From Chloroflexota bacterium (GTDB lineage Bacteria; Chloroflexota; Dehalococcoidia; Bin125), in NCBI GenBank assembly GCA_028873865.1, contig JAPPNI010000027.1, positions 156,972-220,971 on the forward strand: a DNA stretch of 64,000 nucleotides, written 5' to 3'. Of the stretch, positions 43,336-53,121 are shown one piece after another. The notes beneath the pieces are model-generated. The model saw only the letters and a program-made list of their open reading frames with translations. It ran no database searches and was not told the DNA's origin. Every line of letters starts with the position of its first letter. The stretch's first letter is position 1. A program made the position numbers and the translations under genes.

Positions 43336-44033
43336 CTCCAACCCTCCCCGTCATGGCGCCCGCTTGTGAACCGAGCCGGGTGGTCCCTCTCAGGATAGGT
43401 CGGCAGCCGGCGCCCCCTACGGAGTCATATCCACGAGATGTAACGACATGTGTAAGCCTGGAAGAGTGAGGGGCCAGACGGAGACGAGTCGGTGGCGCTG
43501 ATCGCTGGTACGGGTTACGACCGGAATCGGCCGGTCAGCGCGGTCAGCGCGCGAGGGCAGGCGGCCGCTGGATAAGCGGCACGATGGCAGATCGCCAACA
43601 AACTGGCGGAGTTGAGAGTTCAGACCTTCGAACAACTCGCCACGCTGGCGGGGCTGTCGGACAGCTCGTGCTTCAACTTCGACACGACCGCGCGCGACTA
43701 GCTAGACGGTAATCAGACCGCTGCCGTGCTGGGCGCAGGCAAGGGATTCGGCAGTCACTAACCAGCAAATGTCAACCTCTGGGAGTCGTTACCCGCGCAG
43801 TTCCTTGCGCCACTCCGCCACCACGGGCAGCGCCTCTCCGCAGAGAATCGGGCAGGATGATCGGCGGGGAGCAACTCGTTGAGCATCGGCGGCGACAGCT
43901 ACACCTGCCCAAGGTTCATCTCGCGAAACGGCACGATCGGCATCTCGCATCATCGGCAGTACGGCGTATTCACCATCGCCACTATCGCCTACAGTCGACA
44001 ACTTCTGAGACACCCTCGTGAATCGAATCTCCG
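43336..44033. other. Degenerate region at the border of element and export locus
   Basis: No intact gene is seen. 43569-43700 reads on the plus strand as ARWQIANKLAELRVQTFEQL ... and stops, a protein-like relic without a recognised family. A relic of the HTH/coiled-coil gene lies at 43789-43840. This may be close to a border of the mobile element, but no attachment site repeat was found. Confidence 0.4.
43789..43840 (-). pseudogene. Relic of the HTH/coiled-coil family
   Basis: The minus frame ends CGEALPVVAEWRKELRG and a stop, matching EPLPVVAEWRRALRAPEE of the larger relic at 44580-46408 and DAMPLIAEWRYQRAR of the gene at 14479. Only this short segment aligns. Confidence 0.5.
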
Positions 44034-44243
44034 CTAGAGGTTCGACTGCTGGTACTGCTGGATATTCTGCTGATCGGAGGTCTCTTGGAACGTCGTCGTC
44101 TGGGAGGAGTTCAGGTCAGGCTGACCGCTGATAGCCGTCTTCGCGCCGCCAGCGAGTTCGGCCAGCTCTTCAGTGGACAGCTCATCCTGCTCATTGACGG
44201 GGGGGGGGACCTCATCTGCACGGGTTTGGTGTTCGCTCGGCAT
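44034..44243 (-). CDS. Double-glycine precursor peptide with G10 tract in its leader
   Basis: A 69-residue peptide from ATG 44243 with a strong GAAGGAGG. The leader (1-33) is acidic and ends ELSTEELAELAGG, a double-glycine signal of the kind cut by C39 peptidases. The predicted core (36 residues) is AKTAISGQPDLNSSQTTTFQ followed by a Gln/Ser/Asn-rich end; it has no Cys and no hydrophobic stretch. The leader matches those of the genes at 53787, 54093 and 54683. Ten consecutive C residues on the coding strand (44199-44208) encode the VPPP run and could slip, switching the gene off. The exporters at 47951-53634 are the likely partners. The activity of the core is unknown. Confidence 0.72.
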   Translation of the reverse strand: MPSEHQTRADEVPPPVNEQDELSTEELAELAGGAKTAISGQPDLNSSQTTTFQETSDQQNIQQYQQSNL

Positions 44244-44279
44244 GTCGCGCCTCCTTCTTTCTTCTCATGTGAGGACAGA

Positions 44280-44288
44280 ATTGTAGCA
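44280..44288 (-). promoter_or_regulatory. Extended -10 promoter of the precursor gene
   Basis: On the minus strand TGCTACAAT forms an extended -10 element 37 bases before the ATG at 44243. No good -35 is seen, which is acceptable for extended -10 promoters. The surroundings are AT-rich relative to the region. Confidence 0.45.
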
Positions 44289-45172
44289 TAGACAACGTTT
44301 GCCACTACCGGAGCCGAACTGTCCAGGCCGCAGCGCGCGAACCGTGAACAGGAAAGGGGAGTAGGTGGACAGTGGGCAGGAAATCCCGGCACTCAGTGTT
44401 TGACAGGGTGAACACTGTTCCTGGACAGCAATCGGCCCAGAAGATTCTGCGCGGGCTGGTCGCACGGGGCTTGGCCAGCGGCAGTAGCGAGGCAGGCTTT
44501 GCCGGACAGACATGGAGGCAACGAGTCGGTTGTGGAGCGGGCGGGGTCGAGCCCGGTGACGGGGAGGGACAGCTCTGGGCGCCGCTTCAGGACCTGGTGG
44601 AGCTGGGGCCGAGACACGGCGGCGCTGCAACTGCGCCTGAGAGAGCGGACCATCCGCCGGACCCTGGCGGGCCGGCATCAGAGGCTCAAGACGACCGCGG
44701 CGCTGTTGTACGAACGCGACCGGCGACGTTCGGAACAGTCAGAGCAACCGGCTGAACCTGAAGGACAAGGCCCCCCACACCTCGGAGGGGGCTGCTGGGA
44801 GCACGGTGGACCAATCGGAGCGCCGGGTCGCCGAGCTGGAGCGGGAGCACAAGCAGTGGGTCGCATGCCTCAACGACGGCCTATGACAGGTGGAGGAAGA
44901 GGTACGAACCTTGGAGCGGCGGCTGCGCTTCTGGCGAGGCTCGGGCGGGGATACCCGGGGATGCCGGGGGGATTTGAGGCCCCACCGCGCCCATCCAGAG
45001 CTGGTCACGGTCGAGCCCCTGCCCGTCGTGGCGGAGTGGCGCAGGGCTTTGCGGGCGCCGGAGGAGCCGTCACTCACCCTGGTCTGGCTCGGGGCCGCCG
45101 AGCAACTGCTGCGGCTGGAAGTCCAGCTGCTCGGCGACCGCCGGCTCACCCCGCCACCCGACGACTCCCTCT

Positions 45173-46337
45173 GGAGACCTGCGCGTAAATCGTTGGATGT
45201 GCGATCATGGCTGGTAACGGGTCAAGTAGCGGGGGTTGGGCCATGCATCGCGAGTCAGGCGGCGAGACGTTCATCGAGGCGTTGGTTCCGGAGCGGTTGG
45301 GTCGCAACGCGCAGTTGGAGCGGATCGCGGCGTTGGTCGACTGGTCGGCGTTGGCGTAGATCGTCTCGGTCGTCTATGACACGCCGCGCGGGCGGGCGGG
45401 CTATCCGCCGCTGCTGATGGTCAAGGCGATGCTGTTGGCCGAGTGGTACGAGCTCTCGGACGAGCAGTTGGAGCAGGCGTTATGGGACCGCATCTCGTTC
45501 CGCCGTTTCGTCGGTCTGGGTCTGGACGAGGACGCCCCGGACCGTTCGACGGTGAGCCGCTTCCGACTGCAGTTGGTGCGCCGCGGGCTGGCGCCGCGGC
45601 TGTTCGCCGAGCTGAACCGGCAGTTGGAACGATAGCGGCTGGTGCTCAAGCAGGGCGCGCTGCTGGACGCCAGCCCGGTCGAGGCGCAGGTCCGCCGGCC
45701 CGCTCGCGGGGCTGGTCCGGGCGGGCGCAGCGAGCGCGACCCGGACGCCAGCTGGACGCGCAAGGGCGGCCGCGCGCACTCCGGCTACCAGGCCCATCTG
45801 GGCGTCGACCAGGGTTCCGGCCTGGTCCGTCGGGCCGAGCTGCATCCCGCCCACGTCAACGAATCCGAGGTCGCCGACGGCTTGATCGTGGGCGACGAGC
45901 CGGCCGTCTACGCCGACCGCGCCTACGAGCATCGGGAGCGTCGGCGGCGCTTGCGCGCGGCCGGAGTCAAAGACCGGATCAAGCACCGGCGACACAAGCA
46001 CCTGGCCCGCCTGCCCCACTGGCAGCGACGCTGCAACCAGCTGATCGAACGCCGCCGCTCGGCCGTCGAACGCATCTTCGACACGATCTAGCAGCACTAC
46101 GGTTACCGCCGCGTGCGCTACCGCGGGCTGGCCCGCAACGCGCTCGAACTGCACTTCAAATGCATGGCCTACAACCTTCGCCGCGCCGACGGTCTGCTCG
46201 CCTGAGGCCCGCCCGCGCCGGCCCACGCCGACGCGCCTCGCCGATGCCGACCGAGCCTGGCTAGCCCCGCTCGCCGAGCCGTCCAACACCCCGCATTCCA
46301 CCTGGACAGCGCAAAACCGACTTACGCGCAGGTCTCC
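45173..46337 (+). mobile_element. IS5-family insertion sequence with 20-base inverted repeats
   Basis: The terminal repeats are GGAGACCTGCGCGTAAATCG at 45173-45192 and its inverted partner at 46318-46337, with a single mismatch (R position). The element is about 1165 bases long and holds one transposase reading frame with three TAG stops. It lies inside the HTH/coiled-coil pseudogene, whose sequence resumes directly after the right repeat. A clear target duplication was not identified. Confidence 0.8.
45243..46205 (+). pseudogene. IS5-family transposase with three in-frame TAG codons
   Basis: One continuous frame from ATG 45243 to TGA 46203 encodes an IS5-type DDE transposase: GRAGYPPLLMVKAMLLAEWY, LSDEQLEQALWDRISFRRFV, DRSTVSRFRLQLVRRGL, GALLDASPVEAQ (first Asp), YQAHLGVDQGSGLVRRAEL, VYADRAYEHRERR (second Asp region) and HYGYRRVRYRGLARNALEL. 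Three TAG codons interrupt it at 45357, 45633 and 46089, with no frameshift. The last stands where relatives usually have Lys or Arg before the HYGYRR motif. Other genes of the window end in TAG, so general amber recoding is unlikely. It is probably a young pseudogene. Confidence 0.85.
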
Positions 46338-46408
46338 TCCGGGACGACGTGCGCCGGGCGAACGAATTGCAGGTGCACTTGCACCGGCTGCGCGCGCCAC
46401 GTCGCTAG

Positions 46409-47430
46409 CAGGTGTAGACCGAGCCCTTGCACTGGGCGGCGCACGTCGTGACCCCGGGGCGCGTCGGCGGGGGGGAGGAACTCGGCCGGCAGATGCAGCG
46501 GGAGTTAGAAGAACGACCGGCCAAGGTGCTTCGGTCAAACGGGGAACGTCGGCGGAATAGGGTGGGAACGGAGGGGCGTCGACTAGGAACTGAGCCGCCG
46601 CTCGTGAGGAAGCGGGTGATTCACGGACGCGTCAACGATCGAAACAGGAGCGGTGAGCCCCCTCTTACAGGAGGCTGAGCACGTCCACCGTCCGCAAGTC
46701 GAGGCCCTTCGGGCGGACTCGGCGTCCCTGCGCGAACGGGTAGAGGCGGTCGGGTGGCAAGCCTAACTGGGGTGAGGTAGCGTGGGCGGCGGCGTTGATG
46801 GGGAGGAAGTGGATACCTGAGACAAGGTCGAGTTCCAGCTGCCGATGGCCTCGCCCGGTCGCGTGTTCCCTAAGCGGATCATGGAGGGGCCGAACCAGAC
46901 GATGAGCAAGTCTGCGCTGCGGCGGCGAAGTCGGTGGCTAAGTAGCACCAGGTGTGCGTACAACGCAAGGAAGCGGACGACACGATGAACTGGTTGCGGG
47001 CAGAGTGGCGGCGGTCTGAACCGGAACTGCGATTGGTCGTCGCGCTCGAGTTGATACCACCCCGGCCAATACCCTTGGTGCGAATGACGGCGTGGGCTAG
47101 AGCCGGACCGAGGCTGGCTGGCGATCTGGCGGCTGTCCTGGGAACTGTCCGTGACTTGATGCCCGCATCGGGTGCTTTAGGCAGCGACTCCATGTCTCGG
47201 TAGGTCCGTCGGCCATCAGGACTCGCGAACTACTCGAATGAAGCGCGTGCCGACCGCCCGGTTGCCGGAGCATTGATGCACGGTAGCCGCCAAGTGCGTC
47301 CACTCATCGATTCGTGGCAACGAAATGCAAAACCGGCAACGCGTCGACTTTCCCTGAACGGGCTGTTCCTTGCATATGACGCTCTCGCTTCGACGGTCGA
47401 GCCCCGGAGCTCGGCTGGATTGGAGGCTGC
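46409..47430. other. Degenerate region without intact genes
   Basis: The stretch near 46672-46765 reads as coiled-coil-like VEALRADSASLRERVEAV and then stops, perhaps another relic of the HTH/coiled-coil family. Around 46985 a frame reads MNWLRAEWRRSEPELRLVVA without a recognised family. Nothing else can be supported. Confidence 0.35.
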
Positions 47431-47923
47431 GATGACCGAACATCGAGACCGCCCGCGGATTCGGATCGGGTTGCGCCGCCTCGGTTGCGGTGACTGGATT
47501 GCCCGCAGCCTCGCGGTCGCCACGGTCCTGTTGATGCCGGGATCCTTCTTGCCGCATCCCTCAAGCGATGCCGCGCAGGGAATCAGATCCTCGGATTCAG
47601 GCACCGGGTACTTCGAGCGCAAGGGGAACAGGCCCAGCGTTCCAAACGGCCACAGGAACGCCGTTCTTTGAGCGGACGATCAGTGGGCGGACAACACGCG
47701 CTGGAATCCAACCATCACCTCGGCATCGCTCCTCCTATCGGTAGGCCGAGAGGGACTGATCGGCGGGTCGGACGACGTCATCGTCGCCTCACTCAGCAGC
47801 GACGAGCCGACGACGACGGTCGCTGTGCCGATCGGTGCCTCGCGAGAACTGGGACTCGCCCTCGCCTGGGCGTCGGGCCTCGCCAACCACTTCGCGCAAG
47901 GCGACGTCGACTTCACCGATTAG
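47431..47923 (+). pseudogene. Exported protein with the Calx-beta-protein C-terminal domain, split by a TGA
   Basis: From ATG 47431 the frame gives a basic start and one hydrophobic segment (DWIARSLAVATVLLMPGSF), then an in-frame TGA at 47669. It continues in the same frame to TAG 47921. The second part contains GGSDDVIVASLSSDEPTTTV, AVPIGASRELGLALAWASGL and QGDVDFTD. It aligns with the last 60 residues of the Calx-beta protein at 61689 (FISLSKDEPLTTVTVEIGGE, ELGLAIGWSGG and QGEVVFTD), including the same final FTD. This looks like a small relative of the surface protein's tail, directly beside the peptide exporter. A single stop breaks it. Confidence 0.7.
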
Positions 47924-47950
47924 CGCCGGAGCGAACGACGGCCGCGGCGT

Positions 47951-50932
47951 TCAGCTGAGCTGGCGCTCGATCAGGCGGCGGAAGGGGCCGTCTCGCTGGC
48001 TGAGTTCGTCGAACGAGCCTTCTTGCACGACGCGGCCCCTATCCATCACGTAGATGCGGTCGGCTTGGCGGATGGTGGAGAGTCGGTGCGCGATCACGAT
48101 GCGGGTGGCGGCGAGTCCCTCGATGCTGCTCATCACCTGCGCCTGACTACGGGCGTCGAGCCAGCTGGTCGCCTCGTCGAGCAGGACGATGCGCGGGTTG
48201 CGCACCAGCGCCGCGGCGATGCGAATGCGCTGCGTTTGGCCGCCGGAGAAGGTCTGCGCGCCGTCCGAGACGATGGTGAACATCTGCATCGGCATGTCGC
48301 TGATCTCGTCGGCGATGTCGGCCAGGGCGGCGGCGCGCCAGGCGTCGTCGATCGTCAGACTCTCGCCTAGTCCGATGATGTTGTCGAGCAGGCTGCCGGG
48401 TTGCAGCTCGCCATCCTGCATGACGACGCCGAGTTGTCGGCGCAGCCCCTGGCGGTCGAGCGAGGCGAGGTCGTGGCCGTCGTAGTAGATGCTGCCGGCG
48501 CCGGGTTCTTCTAGACCGAGCGCGAGCCGCATCAGCGTGCTCTTGCCGGAGCCGGACTCGCCGACGATGGCGATGAACTCGCCTGATCGCGCCCGGATTG
48601 AGACGTCCTCGATCAGCGGCGTATCTTCCTGGTAGCGGAAGCTGACGTGGTCGAAGCGCAGGTCGCCGCCGATCTCGACCCGCTCGGTGTTGTGCGAACG
48701 AGTCTCGGGCAGCGCCGTGAAGACGGGCCGCACCTGCTCGAAGCCGGGCAGGACGGCGGCGACGGTCTCGAGCGATCGTCCGAGATTGGTGGCGGCGGCG
48801 AAGAAGGTCATCGAGACTGCGTAGACGACGAGGAAGTCGCTGAGTGACAAGCTGTCGGCGCCGCGAGAGAGGGCGATCGCGAACAGCACGGCGCCAATCA
48901 CGGCAGGGAATGCGGCGCTGAACGAGATAATGTGCTCGTTAAGGCGCGAGACCTGAATGCCGGCGAGGTGCTGCTCTCGGTATTGTCGGGCCCAGGCGGC
49001 GAAGGCGGACGGCTCGGCGCCCGAGCCGCGCAGCTTGCTGATCCCGTTGAGGAACTGGAGCAGCTCGCCGGCGAGCCGCCGTTCGGCGGCGAAGCCGCGA
49101 CGCTGCGGGCGGATCTGGAGCAGTCCGACGATCGCCGTGAGCAGCATCGTGGCGAGGCCGATGACGATGCTGGCCAGGGCCAGGGTGACGTCGTAGGCGA
49201 AGAGCAGGCCGAGCGTCGGCAGCAGAAACACGACTGAGAGCAGCGCGTTGGCGACGACGCCGGAGAGCTGGTCGCGCAGCAGCAGGATCGTCGCCATGCG
49301 GACCGCGAGGTCGCCAGAGGTGTAGCGGCGGAAGAAGCTGGGCGGGAGCGAGAGCAGCCGATCCCAGGCGGCGGCGCTGACGCGGGCCGCGCCGCGACCT
49401 TCCAATCGCATGATCGACGTGCCGTGCAGCATCTGCACCGTCAGACCGAGCACCGCGAAGGCCAACAGCGCGATGATCACTTGCAGCAGCATCTCGCCTG
49501 ACCGAGACGGCAGCAGCCAGTCGGTCAATACGCCGAGCGCAATCGCCGGCGCCTGCACGAGCAGCGCCGTGACGATCCCGGCGAACAGGAATCGGGCGAG
49601 ATCAGCGCTCATGCCGCGGCTGGCGAGGCCGATCAGGTCCGGCACCCGCACGGCGCGCTCGCTGGGCAGGACCGGGTAGGGCAGCCAAGCGTCCGCCGCA
49701 AGCAGTTGTGCGCGCGACTCAGTGATCGTGGTCGCGCGGCCGCTGCCCGGGTCGATCATCCGGTAGCGTCCGCCCCAGCCAGGGATCAGGGCGACAGGAT
49801 GTTCGTCGGCGGCGCGGAAGCCCAGCATCGCGCCGCTGTCGCCCAGCCACCAGCGGTCCTCGACCCGCAGCCGAACCTTGCGGGCGCGAACCCCAGACGC
49901 GCTCACCGCTTCCTCCAGCGACGGCTCCTCACCGACCATGCTGGGCTGCGCGTCGGGCGGTCGGAACCTGATTCCCTCACGCTCGCCGACCAGGGCCAGC
50001 GCCGTCATCAGCGCCGAGCCGTCCGCTGCGATCTCGGCGCGGCGACCGTCGACCACCCGCAATAGGTTGTCGCTCGCGACCTCGGCGTCGCGCCGACGGA
50101 TGGCGGCGCGCGAGGTCTGCTGATTGACCACGTCGGCCTGCAGCAGCAGCGTGTTGAGCTGCTCCGCGCCAAGCGCCAGCGCGTGAAACTCGCTCAACGC
50201 GCGCATCAACCATCCCTCGCGCGCGAGCTGGCGCGAGGAGGCGAGTCGCAGTTCGGTCGCGTCGGGCACGGTCATCCAGGTGTCGAAGCTGAGCGGGATC
50301 CAGCCGCTGCTGTCGGGCAGCGGTTCCTCAGTGCCGAGGTAGGCTGGCGCGTCCTGCGGCAACCCATGACTCGCGGCCGAGACCCAGACCACGGCACCGG
50401 TGCGGGTCGAGAGCACGCTGTTCGCCGCAACCACAACGCTCGGGGCGTCGTTGGGACCGGGGCGTTCTCGAAGCAGCTCGGTCGAGAGGAGATCGGTCGG
50501 TCGCGGTCTCGGATCGATGCGGGCCGCGATCGCGCTGGCCACCGCCGCGATCCAAGCGTCCGCCTGATCGGCGAACTCGTCGGCCAGATCAGGCGACTCG
50601 AGCGCATCGGCGTGAAAGCGGATCAGTCGAGCGCCGGGCAACCCTTTGGCAATCGCCTGCCGATCGACGCGGCGTGCGTCGATACCGAACAGCACCTGTC
50701 CGGCCGTCGCGCGCATGATGTGTCGGCCGCTGGAGCTGACCACGTCGTCCTGACGCTCGAAGAAGAAGATGTCGACGCCGCCCTCGGCGATCAGCCAGGC
50801 GTCGGCGGGATCATCGAGCGTGATCGGCTGATTGGCGGCGCTGGCCGCGTGTTCGCCATCGCTGAGCGCGAGTTCGGTCAGTGGCGACGGTTCGAGCATC
50901 ACGGAGGGCGTTGGCGGGGTCGAGCTGATCAT
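47951..50932 (-). CDS. NHLM-type peptide export ABC transporter (ATPase/permease without peptidase)
   Basis: The product has 993 residues from ATG 50932, which overlaps the upstream stop. The N-terminal 430 residues are the long regulatory region of the NHLM second transporter type (WLIAEGGVDIFFFERQDD, QVLFGI, GMSADLARFLFAGIV). Six membrane helices lie at about 440-690. The ATPase has Walker A GESGSGKST near 793, signature FSGGQTQRI and Walker B IVLLDEATSWLD. It lacks a C39 peptidase, which the neighbouring transporter supplies. The two probably form a complex or work in series to export cleaved double-glycine peptides. All ATPase motifs are intact. Confidence 0.87.
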   Translation of the reverse strand: MISSTPPTPSVMLEPSPLTELALSDGEHAASAANQPITLDDPADAWLIAEGGVDIFFFERQDDVVSSSGRHIMRATAGQVLFGIDARRVDRQAIAKGLPGARLIRFHADALESPDLADEFADQADAWIAAVASAIAARIDPRPRPTDLLSTELLRERPGPNDAPSVVVAANSVLSTRTGAVVWVSAASHGLPQDAPAYLGTEEPLPDSSGWIPLSFDTWMTVPDATELRLASSRQLAREGWLMRALSEFHALALGAEQLNTLLLQADVVNQQTSRAAIRRRDAEVASDNLLRVVDGRRAEIAADGSALMTALALVGEREGIRFRPPDAQPSMVGEEPSLEEAVSASGVRARKVRLRVEDRWWLGDSGAMLGFRAADEHPVALIPGWGGRYRMIDPGSGRATTITESRAQLLAADAWLPYPVLPSERAVRVPDLIGLASRGMSADLARFLFAGIVTALLVQAPAIALGVLTDWLLPSRSGEMLLQVIIALLAFAVLGLTVQMLHGTSIMRLEGRGAARVSAAAWDRLLSLPPSFFRRYTSGDLAVRMATILLLRDQLSGVVANALLSVVFLLPTLGLLFAYDVTLALASIVIGLATMLLTAIVGLLQIRPQRRGFAAERRLAGELLQFLNGISKLRGSGAEPSAFAAWARQYREQHLAGIQVSRLNEHIISFSAAFPAVIGAVLFAIALSRGADSLSLSDFLVVYAVSMTFFAAATNLGRSLETVAAVLPGFEQVRPVFTALPETRSHNTERVEIGGDLRFDHVSFRYQEDTPLIEDVSIRARSGEFIAIVGESGSGKSTLMRLALGLEEPGAGSIYYDGHDLASLDRQGLRRQLGVVMQDGELQPGSLLDNIIGLGESLTIDDAWRAAALADIADEISDMPMQMFTIVSDGAQTFSGGQTQRIRIAAALVRNPRIVLLDEATSWLDARSQAQVMSSIEGLAATRIVIAHRLSTIRQADRIYVMDRGRVVQEGSFDELSQRDGPFRRLIERQLS

Positions 50933-53115
50933 TGCGACGTCACCAGCTGCGCATAGACTCCGTCCGCGTCGGCGATCAGCTCGTCGTGGCTGCCGCGCTG
51001 CACTTCTCGGCCCCGATCGAGCACGATGATCTGGTCGCAATCTCGGATTGTGCTCAGCCGGTGGGCGACGATGATGCAGGTGCAGCCGCGCCGCCTGAGC
51101 GCGTCGTCGATCCGCTGCTCCGTGATGGCGTCGAGCGTGCTCGTCGCCTCATCGAGGAGGAGCACGGTCGGGCGGTTGACCAGCGTGCGCGCAATCTCGA
51201 GTCGTTGACGCTGTCCGCCGCTGAAGTTGCGTCCGCCTTCCTGAACGTGCGCGTCGTAGCCGCCCGGCCGGCTCATGATCTCGTCGTGGATCAGCGCGTC
51301 GCGCGCCGCGGCGACGATCTCCTGCTCCGGCACGGCTGGATTCCACATCGTCAGGTTGTCGCGGATGCTGCCGTCGAACAGCACGATCTGTTGGTCCACG
51401 GTCGCGACCGACGTCGTGAAAACGGCGTGAGGCACCGACTCGGCGGCGACATCATCGAAGCGAATCTCCCCGCTCCACGGCTGATGCTCCCCGCTGACCA
51501 GTCGCAGCAGCGTAGACTTGCCCGACCCGGTCGGCCCCACGATCGCGACACGCTGGCCAGGTTCCACGTTGAGGCTGAAGTCGGCGATCAGCGGATCAGC
51601 ATGGCGCGAATAACCGAAGCTGAGCTCCCGTAGTTCGAGTCGGCCAGCCAGGCGCAGACGACCGTTGAGACTGGCGACGCGCCCGTTCTGTCCAACCTCC
51701 TCGGTCGCGCGCAGGCTGGGGTCCTCTTCGGCGTCGAGGACGTCCGCGACGCGCCGCAGGTCCGCCTCGATCAACTGAAACACGTCGGCGAACTGGACGA
51801 AGCGGCCAATCGGAGCGAGGAAGTTCCCGGCCAGGATGTAGACGGCAACCAGCTCGCCGATGCTCAAGTCGCCTTCGATCACGCGCCAGCCGCCGAGCCC
51901 CAGCACGGCCATACCGCCCAGCAGCGCGAACAGCCGCGGTAGCGAGGCGTTGACGTAACCTAGCTCGACGAACCGTTGCCGCGCCTGCAGTTCGCGCGCC
52001 TGGTAGCCGCTCCAGCGCAGGAAAAAGTCTTGCTCGCCGGCCGTTGCGCGCAGCGAGTCGATTTGCCGCAGACCCGCCGTCTCGATCCCGAACAGCAGCG
52101 CCTGCTCGCGGCGCAGTTGGCGGTAGTGGTCGGTGCGGGCCCGGCTCAGCAGGCGCGCAAACAGCACGTTGGCGACCGCAATCGCGAGCACGATCACCGC
52201 GATCAGCGGGTCGTAGACCGCGAGCAGGATGAACAACAGCGCCGACATCACCAGTTCAACGGCGATCCCGACGACCTGCCGCGCCGCGCCGGCAGCGATG
52301 TCGTCGACCAGGCCGACGCGCGCCGCGAGGTCGCCGGCGAAGCGGTGCGAGTAGTACTGCGTCGGCAATCGGAACAGCCGCCAGAGCAAGCGCTGCGCGT
52401 TGACCACCGCGAGCTGGATCGCCGTCTTGCGCAGGATCAGCTGCTGCAACCAGGAGAGCAGGTAGACGGCGGCGGCGGCGAGCAGCATCGCGCCGATGAT
52501 CCAGCCGCCCCAGTCCCGCTGCGGCCCAGCCAGGACGTCATCGACGAACACGCTGAGCAGGATCGGCAAGGCGAGCGCCGGGATCGCAAGCAGGAGCCCA
52601 GCGAGCGCGACGTAGGCGAGCGCGCCGCGCACCTGTCGCAGCCACGGCCAGAGTTGCCGCCAGAGTCCGGGCGGATCGCCGCCCGGCCGAAACGCATCGG
52701 TCCGCTGAGCGGTCAGCACGACCCCGGTGTAGGACTCACTGAAGGACTGGATGCTGACCGAGCGCCGGCCGTTCGCCGGATCGTTGAGCAGGTAGTGGTC
52801 GCCACTGATGCCCTCCAGTACCAGAAAGTGATTGAACTCCCAGAACAGGATCGCCGGCAACGCGGTCTCGGCGAGCCCTTCGAGCGATCGACGCCAGCCG
52901 CGAATCTCGAGCCCGTAGCGCTCTCCGGCGCGGACGATGTCGGCCGCGTTGGCGCCGTTGCGGCTGACCCCGCAGGCGAGCCGCAGCTCCTCCATCGGCG
53001 TCCAGCATCCGAAGTGGGCGAGGATGATCCCGAGCGAGGCAGCCCCGCACTCAGCTGCCTCAAGCTGTGGAATCAGCGGTGTGCGAATGCGGCGGCGGAG
53101 CGGAAGCGACGGCAC
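50929..53115 (-). CDS. NHLM-type ABC transporter with C39 double-glycine peptidase
   Basis: The product has 728 residues with a GTG start. Residues 12-140 form a C39 peptidase with the catalytic Cys in AAECGAASLGIILAHFGCW and the His in FNHFLVLEGISGDHYLLNDP, followed by an Asp. A membrane domain lies at about 165-450, then the ATPase with Walker A GPTGSGKST near 527, signature FSGGQRQRL and Walker B VLLLDEATS. Such proteins cut leaders after GG and export the core. The four precursor genes nearby carry matching motifs. It follows the short adaptor gene by six bases and overlaps the second transporter gene, so the three genes are one operon. Confidence 0.92.
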   Translation of the reverse strand: MPSLPLRRRIRTPLIPQLEAAECGAASLGIILAHFGCWTPMEELRLACGVSRNGANAADIVRAGERYGLEIRGWRRSLEGLAETALPAILFWEFNHFLVLEGISGDHYLLNDPANGRRSVSIQSFSESYTGVVLTAQRTDAFRPGGDPPGLWRQLWPWLRQVRGALAYVALAGLLLAIPALALPILLSVFVDDVLAGPQRDWGGWIIGAMLLAAAAVYLLSWLQQLILRKTAIQLAVVNAQRLLWRLFRLPTQYYSHRFAGDLAARVGLVDDIAAGAARQVVGIAVELVMSALLFILLAVYDPLIAVIVLAIAVANVLFARLLSRARTDHYRQLRREQALLFGIETAGLRQIDSLRATAGEQDFFLRWSGYQARELQARQRFVELGYVNASLPRLFALLGGMAVLGLGGWRVIEGDLSIGELVAVYILAGNFLAPIGRFVQFADVFQLIEADLRRVADVLDAEEDPSLRATEEVGQNGRVASLNGRLRLAGRLELRELSFGYSRHADPLIADFSLNVEPGQRVAIVGPTGSGKSTLLRLVSGEHQPWSGEIRFDDVAAESVPHAVFTTSVATVDQQIVLFDGSIRDNLTMWNPAVPEQEIVAAARDALIHDEIMSRPGGYDAHVQEGGRNFSGGQRQRLEIARTLVNRPTVLLLDEATSTLDAITEQRIDDALRRRGCTCIIVAHRLSTIRDCDQIIVLDRGREVQRGSHDELIADADGVYAQLVTSQ

Positions 53116-53121
53116 GCGCGG

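Larger units (their letters stand above)
44580..46408 (+). pseudogene. Decayed HTH/coiled-coil gene interrupted by an IS5-type element
   Basis: Segments in different frames align in order with the gene at 14479. They are GRDTAALQLRLRERTIRRTL (HTH, from 44607), ERRVAELEREHKQWVACLND, an in-frame TGA at 44886, then VEEEVRTLERRLRFWRGSGG, PHRAHPELVTVEPLP and LRLEVQLLGDRRLTPPPDDS up to 45172. The IS occupies 45173-46337. After it LLRDDVRRANELQVHLHRLR and a TAG (46406) complete the end. At least one frameshift and one stop besides the insertion make the gene dead. It shows that this family was once multicopy here. Confidence 0.75.

Noticed and set aside
45243..46205. Genome-wide amber recoding suggested by three TAG codons in the transposase
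   Set aside because: Several intact genes, including the first ssb (TAG at 31487), primase and RAD52-like genes, end in TAG, so TAG is a normal stop here.
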